Positions 6,775 through 13,993 of a stretch of 64,000 nucleotides of DNA are shown piece after piece. The position numbers and the translations under genes were made by a program. Within the stretch, counting starts at the first letter, position 1, and every line of letters starts with the position of its first letter. Origin of the DNA: Curtobacterium guangdongense (GTDB lineage Bacteria > Actinomycetota > Actinomycetes > Actinomycetales > Microbacteriaceae). The notes under the pieces are model-generated. The model was not told the origin of the DNA, searched no databases, and worked only from the letters and a program-made list of their open reading frames with translations. Location of the stretch: assembly GCF_049341845.1 (NCBI RefSeq), contig NZ_JBMPIT010000002.1, positions 410,944 through 474,943 on the forward strand, read 5' to 3'.

Positions 6775-8118
6775 ATGCGGGATGTGTTCAGGGCGTACTA
6801 CGCGCCTGCCGGCCAGGAACTTGATGCTCTTTGGACGGAAGGTATCATTGTGCTGGACACCAATACCCTGCTGAACTTCTTCCGTTACACCCCGAGCACT
6901 CGCGATGAGTTCTTGAGCGTACTCGAAAGCCTTCAGGAGTCGCTCTGGATCCCCCATCAGGTCGGCCTGGAGTTCCAGCGCCGCAGGCTTGAAGTTATCA
7001 GCAACACCGCTGACGCCTTCTCGAAAATCAAGGCTTCTGTTGACTCGGCGAAGAATACCGTTAACAACAAGCTGAACGAGTACAAGCATCACCCGTCGCT
7101 CAACCGCAACGAGCTGACGAAAGAGCTGGACACGCTCTTCGAGCGTTTCTCCGCGCAAGTTGACGCTCAGGCGGAACAACACGAGGTGTGGATTGCGGGC
7201 GATGGCGATCCCGAGAAAACTTTCTTCCGCATTAGCGACCTCTACTCCCAACGGGTCGGGCAGGGGTTCACCGGCGAGGAGCTGGATGCGATTGAGGAAG
7301 GCGGCAAACGGCGCTACGAAGATAAGGTGCCGCCAGGGTACAAAGACGCCAACAAGACGAACGGCAACGAGTACGGGGATCTCATCATCTGGAAGGAGAT
7401 CCTGCGACTCGGTGAGACCATGAAGAAGCCAGTGATCTTCGTCACGGATGACGCGAAGGAGGACTGGTGGCTCATCGAGCGAGGGAAGACTCAAGGCCCA
7501 CGGCCCGAACTCATCGATGAGTACTGGGCGGCGGCAGAGCAGCGCATTCACCTCTACGAGCCGCTTCAGTTCCTGAAGCATGCCAAGGACCGCACGCAGC
7601 TTCCCGTCAGTGACGACTCCCTCGACGAGGTGAAGGAAGTGTCGGACGGCAAGGAGCGTGCCCTCCGAATACTCCACGACCGCCACCATCAGCTGGAAAG
7701 GCAGCGTGGGCACCTCCAGGCGAGGTTGGAGCGGCTTGAGAGTGAGCGATTCCACGATGACGATAATCAGGTGGGGTTCGCCGACCTTATCGCCATGCGG
7801 CGCGCGGAGCACCTGTTGGAAGAGCAGCGCAGCAGTCTACTGAATACAGCCGACACGCTTCCCCTGCCTCCAGGGGCCCTCGATGACCCCGAAGCACGCG
7901 AGGAATACATTCGGAATCGACACGACAGGATGGCTCGACAATCCGAGCTTGACAAGCAGCTCGCATCGTTGCGCGCCCAGCGCCGGGCTTTGGAGAATCG
8001 TGCCAACCACAACAGTTCCGCCGCAGACCCTCGGAGTAGGATGATGGCGCGTAACATTGAATCGGTGGAAGAAGAACTGCGTGAAGTATCGCTCGCCTTG
8101 GATGAGCTCGAGAACTGA
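6775..8118 (+). CDS. PIN-like domain protein with C-terminal coiled coil (putative RNase)
   Basis: The 447-residue protein has a PIN-like fold of the PIN_8 type. The opening acidic motif is VLDTNTLLNFFRY at 26-38 with D28, the middle segment WIPHQVGLEFQRRR carries E66, GDLIIWKEIL at 201-210 carries D202, and FVTDDAKEDWW at 222-232 carries D225/D226. Such clustered acidic residues bind Mg2+ in PIN ribonucleases. Residues 290-447 are strongly charged heptad-like helix (LERQRGHLQARLERLESERF, ELDKQLASLRAQRRALENRA), a likely coiled coil for oligomerisation. It has its own candidate promoter and RBS. Large PIN_8 proteins are frequent in mobile islands and defence loci; the RNA substrate is unknown. 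Confidence 0.75.
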   Translation: MRDVFRAYYAPAGQELDALWTEGIIVLDTNTLLNFFRYTPSTRDEFLSVLESLQESLWIPHQVGLEFQRRRLEVISNTADAFSKIKASVDSAKNTVNNKLNEYKHHPSLNRNELTKELDTLFERFSAQVDAQAEQHEVWIAGDGDPEKTFFRISDLYSQRVGQGFTGEELDAIEEGGKRRYEDKVPPGYKDANKTNGNEYGDLIIWKEILRLGETMKKPVIFVTDDAKEDWWLIERGKTQGPRPELIDEYWAAAEQRIHLYEPLQFLKHAKDRTQLPVSDDSLDEVKEVSDGKERALRILHDRHHQLERQRGHLQARLERLESERFHDDDNQVGFADLIAMRRAEHLLEEQRSSLLNTADTLPLPPGALDDPEAREEYIRNRHDRMARQSELDKQLASLRAQRRALENRANHNSSAADPRSRMMARNIESVEEELREVSLALDELEN

Positions 8119-8424
8119 CTTCATCACCATTGGCGCAGTTAGACATCGAGGAGAGCTGTTCTCCCGCCGACGCTTGGCTCGATGTTGACAACGGCTGTTG
8201 ACCCTAGGCTCAGGACCCCTCTCCTGCGGTCCGGTGGCAAAAAGAAAAAACCACCGCTGCTGCCGCCACTCCCGGGTCCGCGCTTGAAGCCTGTCAGAGA
8301 GGACTCACAGGAAACAACCCGCCCGACTGGGGGCCATAGCTGCCCTGCTCAGGCATCTTCGCGCCGAGGGCGACAGCATGTTCGCCCGGAGGCAGATCGT
8401 GTCCGAGGCGGGCAGCCACAGCCT
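8119..8424. other. Non-coding right part of the island, no supported gene
   Basis: This stretch between the PIN-like gene and the hairpin at 8425 shows no convincing gene. An open plus frame at 8182-8469 is Pro/Arg-rich, has no RBS and looks like chance. Around 8230-8257 the arms CGGTGG and CCACCG flank an A-rich loop, a possible terminator-like hairpin for the PIN-like gene. Confidence 0.4.
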
Positions 8425-8457
8425 CAATCGTGGAGGCGATCAGCCTCCAGGCGATTG
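8425..8457. terminator. Strong composite hairpin at the right end of the island
   Basis: CAATCG (8425-8430) and CGATTG (8452-8457) enclose TGGAGGC (8431-8437) and GCCTCCA (8443-8449) around a 5-nt loop, giving a 13-bp stem with a 2-nt bulge. It may terminate the island transcript and the oppositely oriented ychF, or be part of a recombination site. No U-tract follows. Confidence 0.45.
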
Positions 8458-8504
8458 ACACAACCGTGACACAGACCGACGATTTCTGTCGAAAATCTGT
8501 GTCA
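8456..8504. repeat. Direct and inverted TGACACA repeats beside ychF
   Basis: TGACACA occurs at 8456-8462 and again at 8467-8473 with an 11-bp period. The second copy extends to TGACACAGA (8467-8475), which has a perfect inverted partner TCTGTGTCA at 8496-8504. Helically phased direct repeats plus a dyad next to an integration boundary resemble arm-type recombinase or regulator binding sites. Confidence 0.45.
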
Positions 8505-8538
8505 GATCGAGGGGCTAGATCCGCGTAGATTCAACGAT

Positions 8539-9612
8539 CTAATTATTAAATCGAAACTCCACCACGTCGCCGTCCTGCATCACGTAGTCCTTGCCCTCGA
8601 TCCGGGCCTTACCGTGCGCACGGGCCTCGGCGATCGAGCCCGCCTCCATCAGGTCGGCGAACGAGATGACCTCCGCCTTGATGAAGCCCTTCTCGAAGTC
8701 GGTGTGGATGACCCCGGCGGCCTGGGGAGCTTTCCACCCCTTGCCGATAGTCCACGCACGCGCTTCCTTCGGCCCGGCCGTCAGGTAGGTCTGGAGCCCG
8801 AGCGTGTCGAACCCGATACGCGCGAGCTGGTCGAGCCCGGATTCGGTCTGCCCGGTGGACTCCAGCAGCTCACGGGCGTCAGCGGGCTCGAGCTCGATGA
8901 GTTCCGACTCGACCTGCGCGTCGAGGAACACGGCCTGCGCGGGAGCGACGAGTGCGGCGAGCTCGGCCTTGCGGGCCTCGTCAGTGAGGATCGCCTCGTC
9001 GACGTTGAAGACGAAGATGAACGGCTTCGCGCTGAGCAGTCCGAGTTCCGCGATCGGTGCGAGGTCGATCGACGTGGCGGAGAGGAGCGTGCCCTGCTCG
9101 AGCGCCGCCCGAGCCTCCTTCGCCGTCTCGAGGACGATCGGCTCGGCCTGCTTCAGCTTGAGCATCTTCTCGTACCGCGGGAGCGCCTTGTCGATGGTCT
9201 CCATGTCCGCGAGGATCAGCTCGGTGTTGATCACCTCGAGGTCGTCCTTCGGGGACACCTTGTTCGCGACGTGCACGACGTCGTCGTCGGTGAACCCGCG
9301 GACGACCTGCGCGATGGCGTCGGCTTCGCGGATGTTCGCGAGGAACTTGTTGCCGAGCCCTTCGCCTTCACTCGCGCCCTTGACGATGCCGGCGATGTCG
9401 ACGAACGACACCGGCGCGGGCACGGTCTTCTCCGAGTTGAACAGCCCGGCGAGCTCGTCCAGCCGCGAGTCGGGCAGGTTCACCACGCCGACGTTCGGTT
9501 CGATGGTCGCGAAGGGGTAGTTCGCGGCCAGGACCTGGTTCTTGGTCAGCGCGTTGAAGAGCGTCGACTTGCCGACGTTCGGGAGACCGACGATTCCGAT
9601 GGTGAGAGCCAC
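8539..9612 (-). CDS. ychF: Redox-regulated ATPase YchF (Obg-family GTPase fold)
   Basis: The 357-residue protein has the full YchF layout: P-loop GLPNVGKST close to the N-terminus, an Obg-like switch region, NVDE-type NKxE-like motif in FIFVFNVDEAIL, a helical arm, and a C-terminal TGS domain ending DYVMQDGDVVEFRFNN. YchF binds ATP rather than GTP and associates with ribosomes in stress responses. The start is the GTG at 9610-9612 (VALTIGIVGLPN), matching family length. The last codons are unlike the rest of the gene: TTTCGATTTAATAATTAG is AT-rich where the gene otherwise prefers G/C in third positions. This suggests the 3' tip was supplied by the inserted island. Confidence 0.97.
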   Translation of the reverse strand: MALTIGIVGLPNVGKSTLFNALTKNQVLAANYPFATIEPNVGVVNLPDSRLDELAGLFNSEKTVPAPVSFVDIAGIVKGASEGEGLGNKFLANIREADAIAQVVRGFTDDDVVHVANKVSPKDDLEVINTELILADMETIDKALPRYEKMLKLKQAEPIVLETAKEARAALEQGTLLSATSIDLAPIAELGLLSAKPFIFVFNVDEAILTDEARKAELAALVAPAQAVFLDAQVESELIELEPADARELLESTGQTESGLDQLARIGFDTLGLQTYLTAGPKEARAWTIGKGWKAPQAAGVIHTDFEKGFIKAEVISFADLMEAGSIAEARAHGKARIEGKDYVMQDGDVVEFRFNN

Positions 9613-9623
9613 GGGAGTAGAGC

Positions 9624-10145
9624 CTAACGGCCGAGGGACTGGACGGCCGCCGCGACGGTCTCGAAGACGTCGGCCTGCAGCCGCTGCGAGCGCCGCCAGT
9701 CGCCGGTCACGTGGAGCGAGTGGTCGGCTCCGGCAACGGTCTGGAGGCTCGCAGCCGTCCCCGGCACACGCTCGGGCCGCCACATGGGGTCGTCCGACCC
9801 GCCGATCGCGACGTTCCCGTCGGGAGCGGCGGCGAGCGCCGCCGCGACGTCGTCGTGCGTGAGCACCGGCGTCAGCCACACGCCGCGGACCCCGTTCCGG
9901 ACCGCCCACGGCAAGGCGAAGCAGCCGAACGACTTCGCGACGACCAGGTCGGGCAGTCGGTCTCCGAGCGATGTCGCGATCGCTTCCTCCACGAACGCGA
10001 CGGGCGCCTCCCCCGCCGCGTCGTCGACGATCCAGTTCGGCGCGATCACCTCGCAGCCGGCCTCGAGCGCGATCTGCCGCGACCACCAGAGCAGCGGCGC
10101 CTGTTGCCCGTACCCGGCACCGGCGAGGATCAGCACTGTCACCAT
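9624..10145 (-). CDS. Alpha/beta-hydrolase-fold protein
   Basis: The 173-residue protein is a small alpha/beta hydrolase of the type that starts LILAGAGYGQQAPLLWW. The nucleophile elbow is VAKSFGCF near residue 71 (S in K-S-F-G), an acidic residue follows in GGSDDPMW, and the late His is ADHSLH near 150. This is the minimal Ser-Asp-His order. The ATG at 10143-10145 is preferred; upstream in-frame extension is Arg-rich and shadowed by the opposite gene. It is 11 bp from ychF on the same strand. The substrate is unknown. Confidence 0.8.
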   Translation of the reverse strand: MVTVLILAGAGYGQQAPLLWWSRQIALEAGCEVIAPNWIVDDAAGEAPVAFVEEAIATSLGDRLPDLVVAKSFGCFALPWAVRNGVRGVWLTPVLTHDDVAAALAAAPDGNVAIGGSDDPMWRPERVPGTAASLQTVAGADHSLHVTGDWRRSQRLQADVFETVAAAVQSLGR

Positions 10146-10175
10146 GACCTCACCGTACGTGGCAGCCTGGCCTCC

Positions 10176-10637
10176 ATGTGGTTCGAACGCGATCGACTCG
10201 GTGTGCACTCGATGGGGCACGATCGACGAGCCCAACGGCTCTACTTCACGCCGGAGACGATCGAGGCGCTCCAGGCGACCCCGCCCCGCGAGCTCGAGGC
10301 GCTCCACGACGTCCTCGGGCAGCTCGAGGCGGACGTCCTCGTCGAGTACGACCCGGACGACGAGTCGATCGACCACGACGCCGAGGACGCGTTCCGGATG
10401 GTGTCGCCGCCGTCCGAGGTCGGCTTCCCCACCGTGAGGTCGGACTTCGCCGCCGGGTTCACCGCCCACGTCGAGAGCCTCCCGCCACGCTGGCGACTCG
10501 ATGCCGTCGCGGTCGCGTTCGAACTGGTCGGCACCCTCCTCGACCCGTACTGGGCGGCGGAGCGTGCCCGACAGGCGGCGACGTGGCGGACGACCGCTCG
10601 GCGTCGTCGGGGCACTCGCCGAACCCGACGGCGCTGA
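10176..10637 (+). CDS. Hypothetical protein, 153 residues
   Basis: The product is not recognised. It reads MWFERDRLGVHSMGHDRRAQ, then an acidic helical middle (TPPRELEALHDVLGQLEADV, DDESIDHDAEDAF), a segment GFTAHVESLPPRWRLD, an amphipathic helix and a strongly basic C-terminus of Arg/Thr. No signal peptide or membrane segment is visible. It is divergent from the hydrolase gene, with only about 30 bp between their starts. A second ATG at 10212 is possible. The opposite-strand long frames over this region are Arg-rich shadows. Confidence 0.6.
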   Translation: MWFERDRLGVHSMGHDRRAQRLYFTPETIEALQATPPRELEALHDVLGQLEADVLVEYDPDDESIDHDAEDAFRMVSPPSEVGFPTVRSDFAAGFTAHVESLPPRWRLDAVAVAFELVGTLLDPYWAAERARQAATWRTTARRRRGTRRTRRR

Positions 10638-10720
10638 TCCGACGCCGCTGACCCGACCGCGCCCGCGCAACGCCGACCGGGCTTCCGGGGATGTCGGCGC
10701 TCCGTGCGACGATCGGACGC

Positions 10721-11356
10721 GTGCCGTTGAACTTCACCGCGATCGACTTCGAGACCGCGAACAGCTCGCCCGCCAGCGCGTGTTCCGTCGGCCTCGTCAA
10801 GGTCCGGGCCGGCAAGGTCGTGGAGCGGGCGTCGTGGTTCATCCGCCCGCCGATGGGGCACGACGACTTCCTCGAGTGGAACACCCGCATCCACGGCATC
10901 GTCGCCGAGGACGTCGTCCGCGCCAAGACGTGGGAGCAGCAGTACCCGGACCTCGTCGCCTTCGCCGAGGGTGACGTGCTCGTGGCGCACAACGCGCGCT
11001 TCGACATGGGTGTCATCGCCGGCGGCTGCTCGGCAACGGGCATCGCGCTGTCGGAACACCACTCGATGTGCTCCCTGCAGGTCGCCCGCAAGACGTACAC
11101 GCTCGACTCGTACCGTCTGCCCGTCGCCGCGATGGCCGCCGGCTTCGAGGGCTTCCAGCACCACGACGCCGCCGCCGACGCCGAGGCCTGTGCCGCGATC
11201 GTCGTCCACGCCGCCGGCCGGCACGACGCCGACACCGTCGAGGCACTCGGTGCCGCGACCCGGGTCTCGATCAACCCGGTCCGGATCCGCGCGGAGAAGC
11301 CGAAGGCGGCGAACCAGCCGCGGCTGTCCCACCGCCCGATGATCTTCGCCGACTGA
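10721..11356 (+). CDS. DEDD-family 3'-5' exonuclease (DnaQ-like)
   Basis: The 211-residue protein begins at the GTG 10721 (VPLNFTAIDFETANSS). It carries the exonuclease motifs: ExoI IDFETA with D and E, ExoII HNARFDMGVI, and ExoIII HHDAAADAEACA with H and D, the DEDDh arrangement. Such proteins remove nucleotides from 3' ends in DNA repair or RNA maturation, using two metal ions. The lysine-rich tail may aid nucleic-acid binding. An ATG 30 bp upstream gives ten extra residues without an obvious RBS, so the GTG is chosen, as it places the first strand at the usual distance. Confidence 0.88.
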   Translation: MPLNFTAIDFETANSSPASACSVGLVKVRAGKVVERASWFIRPPMGHDDFLEWNTRIHGIVAEDVVRAKTWEQQYPDLVAFAEGDVLVAHNARFDMGVIAGGCSATGIALSEHHSMCSLQVARKTYTLDSYRLPVAAMAAGFEGFQHHDAAADAEACAAIVVHAAGRHDADTVEALGAATRVSINPVRIRAEKPKAANQPRLSHRPMIFAD

Positions 11357-11391
11357 CCCCGCCGCCCGGTGGGCCGCGAGCCCGGTGGTAT

Positions 11392-11401
11392 TGTCACGAC
11401 A
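11392..11401. promoter_or_regulatory. Near-match IolR operator upstream of iolR
   Basis: TGTCACGACA differs at one position from the corynebacterial IolR consensus KGWCHTRACA, which I recall from Corynebacterium glutamicum. It overlaps a TATTGT box at 11389-11394 that could be a -10, 47-55 bp before the iolR start, consistent with autoregulation. Confidence 0.45.
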
Positions 11402-11447
11402 TTCCCCCGGCACAGTCGCCGGACCCGTACTCCCCCGAAGGACCGCG

Positions 11448-12206
11448 ATGACCAACGAAGGCCAGCTGCCGTCCGACCTGTTCATGGACCTGGACCGGTC
11501 GGGTCCGATGCCCCTCTACTTCCAGGTGGCTTCTCGCATCGAGGAGTCGATCCGCTCCGGTGCGATGCCGCCGGGCGCTCGCCTCGAGAACGAGATCGCG
11601 CTGGGTGAACGGCTCGGGCTGTCGCGTCCGACGATCCGCCGGGCGATCCAGGACCTCGTCGACAAGGGACTCCTGGTCCGCCGTCGCGGCATCGGGACGC
11701 AGGTCGTGCACGGCCCGGTCACGCGCAAGGTCGAGCTGACGAGTCTGTACGACGACCTCGCGCAGGGGTCACAGGCTCCCGCGACGAAGCTCCTCGAACG
11801 GAACGACGTTCCCGCATCGGAGGTCGTCGCCGAGGCCCTCGGTGTCGCCCCGGGGACGACCGTGGCCCACATCCGCCGCGTCCGGTTCGCCGAGGACGTG
11901 CCGATGGCCATCCTCGAGAACTACCTGCCGCCGGAGTTCCTCGAGATCACCGACGCCGACCTTCAGGAGCACGGCCTGTACCAGCTGCTCCGCGGCCGGG
12001 GCGTGACGATGCGTGTGGCGAAGCAGCGGATCGGTGCCCGTGCGGTGACCGACGAAGAGGCGAACCTCCTCGAGATCGAGGACGGCGACCCCGTGCTCAC
12101 GATGAGCCGGACCGCCTACGACGCCTCCGGCCGCGCGGTCGAGTACGGCGTGCACTGCTACCGCCCCGACCGCTACTCGTTCGAGGTCACGCTCGTCGAC
12201 AAGTAG
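11448..12206 (+). CDS. iolR: GntR-family (HutC type) regulator, probable IolR
   Basis: The 252-residue protein has an N-terminal winged helix at about 20-85 (PLYFQVASRIEESIRSGAMP, then LGLSRPTIRRAIQDLVDKG and the wing RRRGIGTQV) and a C-terminal UTRA ligand domain at about 100-245, ending SRTAYDASGRAVEYG. The ATG at 11448 is preceded by GAAGGA. HutC-type GntR proteins are sugar- or polyol-responsive repressors. It sits beside the inositol operon, and motifs fitting the IolR consensus occur upstream of iolC, the tautomerase and this gene, so I infer it is IolR. The inducer would be inositol or an early intermediate. Confidence 0.8.
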   Translation: MTNEGQLPSDLFMDLDRSGPMPLYFQVASRIEESIRSGAMPPGARLENEIALGERLGLSRPTIRRAIQDLVDKGLLVRRRGIGTQVVHGPVTRKVELTSLYDDLAQGSQAPATKLLERNDVPASEVVAEALGVAPGTTVAHIRRVRFAEDVPMAILENYLPPEFLEITDADLQEHGLYQLLRGRGVTMRVAKQRIGARAVTDEEANLLEIEDGDPVLTMSRTAYDASGRAVEYGVHCYRPDRYSFEVTLVDK

Positions 12207-12209
12207 GCC

Positions 12210-12617
12210 TCAGGCTGCGGACGGGACGCCGAGTTCCCCGGTGACGTACTGCGCGCGACCGAACCCGAACGACCAGTCCTGCGGGCCGTTCTCGACGTAG
12301 CCGATGAAGACGTCCTCTGATGCGACGCCGACGCCCGCGAGCGCGTCGTGGATCGCCGTGTACAGCGTCGTCTTCGCTTCGTCCGTGCGGCCGCGCTGCG
12401 TGAAGACCTGGATCATCACGACACCACCGGTGCGCTCGAAGCCGAGTCCCGCGTCCTCGGCGATGATCTGACCGGCGGGGTGTTCCGTGACGATCTGGAA
12501 GCGGTCGCGCGGTGGGATCCCGTACACGTCGACGATGGCCGTGTGGATCGCATCGGCGATGGCGCGGACGGCTTCCGGGCTGCGCCCGGTGGCGAGGTCG
12601 ATACGGACGAGCGGCAT
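12210..12617 (-). CDS. Tautomerase family protein (4-oxalocrotonate tautomerase/MIF superfamily)
   Basis: The 135-residue protein starts MPLVRIDL, giving the catalytic Pro1 of the tautomerase superfamily after Met removal, followed by the family helix SPEAVRAIADAIHTAIVD and the strand RFQIVTEHP. It is about twice the length of 4-OT, as in fused or cis-type tautomerases. It converges with iolR (3-bp gap) and is preceded by an IolR-like motif and a good RBS (GGAGGC). A role in interconverting keto/enol intermediates of inositol degradation is suggested only by neighbourhood. Confidence 0.85.
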   Translation of the reverse strand: MPLVRIDLATGRSPEAVRAIADAIHTAIVDVYGIPPRDRFQIVTEHPAGQIIAEDAGLGFERTGGVVMIQVFTQRGRTDEAKTTLYTAIHDALAGVGVASEDVFIGYVENGPQDWSFGFGRAQYVTGELGVPSAA

Positions 12618-12641
12618 GGGGCCTCCTGCAGTTCGGGACTT

Positions 12642-12651
12642 TGTCCTAACA
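12642..12651. promoter_or_regulatory. iolR box: IolR-type operator upstream of the tautomerase gene
   Basis: TGTCCTAACA fits KGWCHTRACA at all ten positions, and is embedded in a TTTGT-4-ACAAA dyad (12640-12653). It lies 25 bp upstream of the tautomerase ATG, placed to block transcription. Confidence 0.6.
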
Positions 12652-12681
12652 AACTAACATGATTGGCGGCCGACCGCCAGA

Positions 12682-12723
12682 CGACTGGAGGCTCGGTGCC
12701 AGCTGGCACCGAGCCTCCCGTCG
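12682..12723. terminator. 42-bp palindrome after the inositol operon (GGAGGCTCG family)
   Basis: Positions 12682-12723 form a palindrome centred on AGCT with a single mismatched pair; arms include GGAGGCTCGGTGCC. It lies 15 bp past the stop of the last iol-operon gene, so it probably ends that transcript. It belongs to the dispersed palindrome family. Confidence 0.6.
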
Positions 12724-12737
12724 ATCCGCGGGACCGT

Positions 12738-13931
12738 CTAGATCACGGGGGTCGCCGCTGCGTAGGTGAGCGGTCCGTCGACGCGCGCCACGTCGTGCCA
12801 GGCTCCGTCGGCGAGCGAGGCCTCCGCCGCTTCCACGATCGACGCGGCCGCCAGGCCGTCGGCGACCGACGGCGCGAGCTGCTCCCCGCGACGGACGCTC
12901 GCGACGAACTGGGCGGCCTCGATGGTCTTCAGGTCGTCGTAGCCCATGGCCGTGCCCGCGCCGGGTTGGAAGCGCGCGAACTCGCCGTCCCCGCCGGCGA
13001 CGTAGTGCGTCGCGTACCCGTCGACCTCTTGCCCGTCGAGGGAGACCTCGAGCTCGTTGAGGCGCTGGAAGTCCCACCGGACCGAGCCCTTCGTGCCGTA
13101 GACCTCGATCGTGTACTCGGCGTGCGGCCCGTGCATGACCCGGCTCGAGTCCATCGTGCCGACGGCGCCGTCCTCGAAACGGAAGAGCAGGGCCGCGTAG
13201 TCCTCGTTCTCGACCGGCTTCCGTTCGCCCGTCGCGGCAGCGGACCGGTCGACGATCCCGGCACCGGGCAGTGGACGTTCGGTGATGAACGTCTCCGCCA
13301 GCGCCGTCACGCTCGCGATGCGCCCGACGACGTACTGCGCCAGGTCGAGCCCGTGCGACAACAGGTCGCCGAGGACCCCGGAGCCGGCACGCTCCCGCTC
13401 GAACCGCCAGGTCAGCGGCGCTGCCGGATCGGAGGAGTAGTCCGCGAGGAGTGATCCGCGGACGTTCGTGATCCGGCCGAGGCGTCCGCTCCGGACCAGC
13501 TCGCGGGCGCGCTCGATCGCCGGGGCGTGCCGGTAGTTGAAGCCGACGCTCGTGATCACGCCGGCCTGCTGGACGGCCTCGTGGATCGCTCGGGAGTCGC
13601 TGGCGTAGCGACCCATCGGCTTCTCGATCCAGAACGGCTTGCCGGCGTCGGCCGCGGCGACGGCCATCTCACGGTGCAGGAAGTTCGGCGAGCAGATCGA
13701 CACGACATCGACCTCGGGATCGGCGAGGACCTCGTGGTAGTCGGCGACGGCTCGCTCGTAGCCGAGTCGTTCGACCGCCTGGTCCCGTGCTGCCGGGACC
13801 GGGTCCGCGGCGACCACGAGGCGGGGCGCGATGCCGAGTTCCGGGAAGTGGTCGGGCAGGGCGCGGTACGCACGGGAGTGCAGCCGCCCCATCCAGCCGA
13901 CGGAGATGAGGCCGACGCCGATCGTGTCCAT
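12738..13931 (-). CDS. Gfo/Idh/MocA family oxidoreductase
   Basis: The 397-residue protein has an N-terminal Rossmann fold (IGVGLISVGWMGRLHSRAY, where the usual GxGxxG is altered to SVGWMG), the family motif WIEKPMGRYASD with the EKP Lys, and the C-terminal alpha/beta dimer domain with GFNYRHAPAIERA and LGDLLSHGLDLAQYVVG, including the catalytic-type His. Family members oxidise or reduce sugar and polyol hydroxyls with NAD(P). As the last gene of the inositol operon it is a candidate for scyllo-inositol or another inositol stereoisomer. It is separated from the transaldolase by 62 bp containing a tandem 16-bp repeat. Confidence 0.9.
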   Translation of the reverse strand: MDTIGVGLISVGWMGRLHSRAYRALPDHFPELGIAPRLVVAADPVPAARDQAVERLGYERAVADYHEVLADPEVDVVSICSPNFLHREMAVAAADAGKPFWIEKPMGRYASDSRAIHEAVQQAGVITSVGFNYRHAPAIERARELVRSGRLGRITNVRGSLLADYSSDPAAPLTWRFERERAGSGVLGDLLSHGLDLAQYVVGRIASVTALAETFITERPLPGAGIVDRSAAATGERKPVENEDYAALLFRFEDGAVGTMDSSRVMHGPHAEYTIEVYGTKGSVRWDFQRLNELEVSLDGQEVDGYATHYVAGGDGEFARFQPGAGTAMGYDDLKTIEAAQFVASVRRGEQLAPSVADGLAAASIVEAAEASLADGAWHDVARVDGPLTYAAATPVI

Positions 13932-13945
13932 TGAGCTCCTCTGCT

Positions 13946-13977
13946 CGTGGTGGTGCGTGTTCGTGGTGGTGCGTGTT
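13946..13977. repeat. Two tandem copies of a 16-bp repeat
   Basis: CGTGGTGGTGCGTGTT occurs at 13946-13961 and again at 13962-13977, with a partial third start at 13978. It lies in the gap between two operon genes, just upstream of the oxidoreductase RBS on the minus strand, and may vary in copy number. Confidence 0.8.
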
Positions 13978-13993
13978 CGTGGCGGCGGGCGAG

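Noticed and set aside
8182..8469. Small Pro/Arg-rich frame in the right part of the island
   Set aside because: It has no RBS, no homology-like pattern, and runs through the hairpin at 8425-8457.
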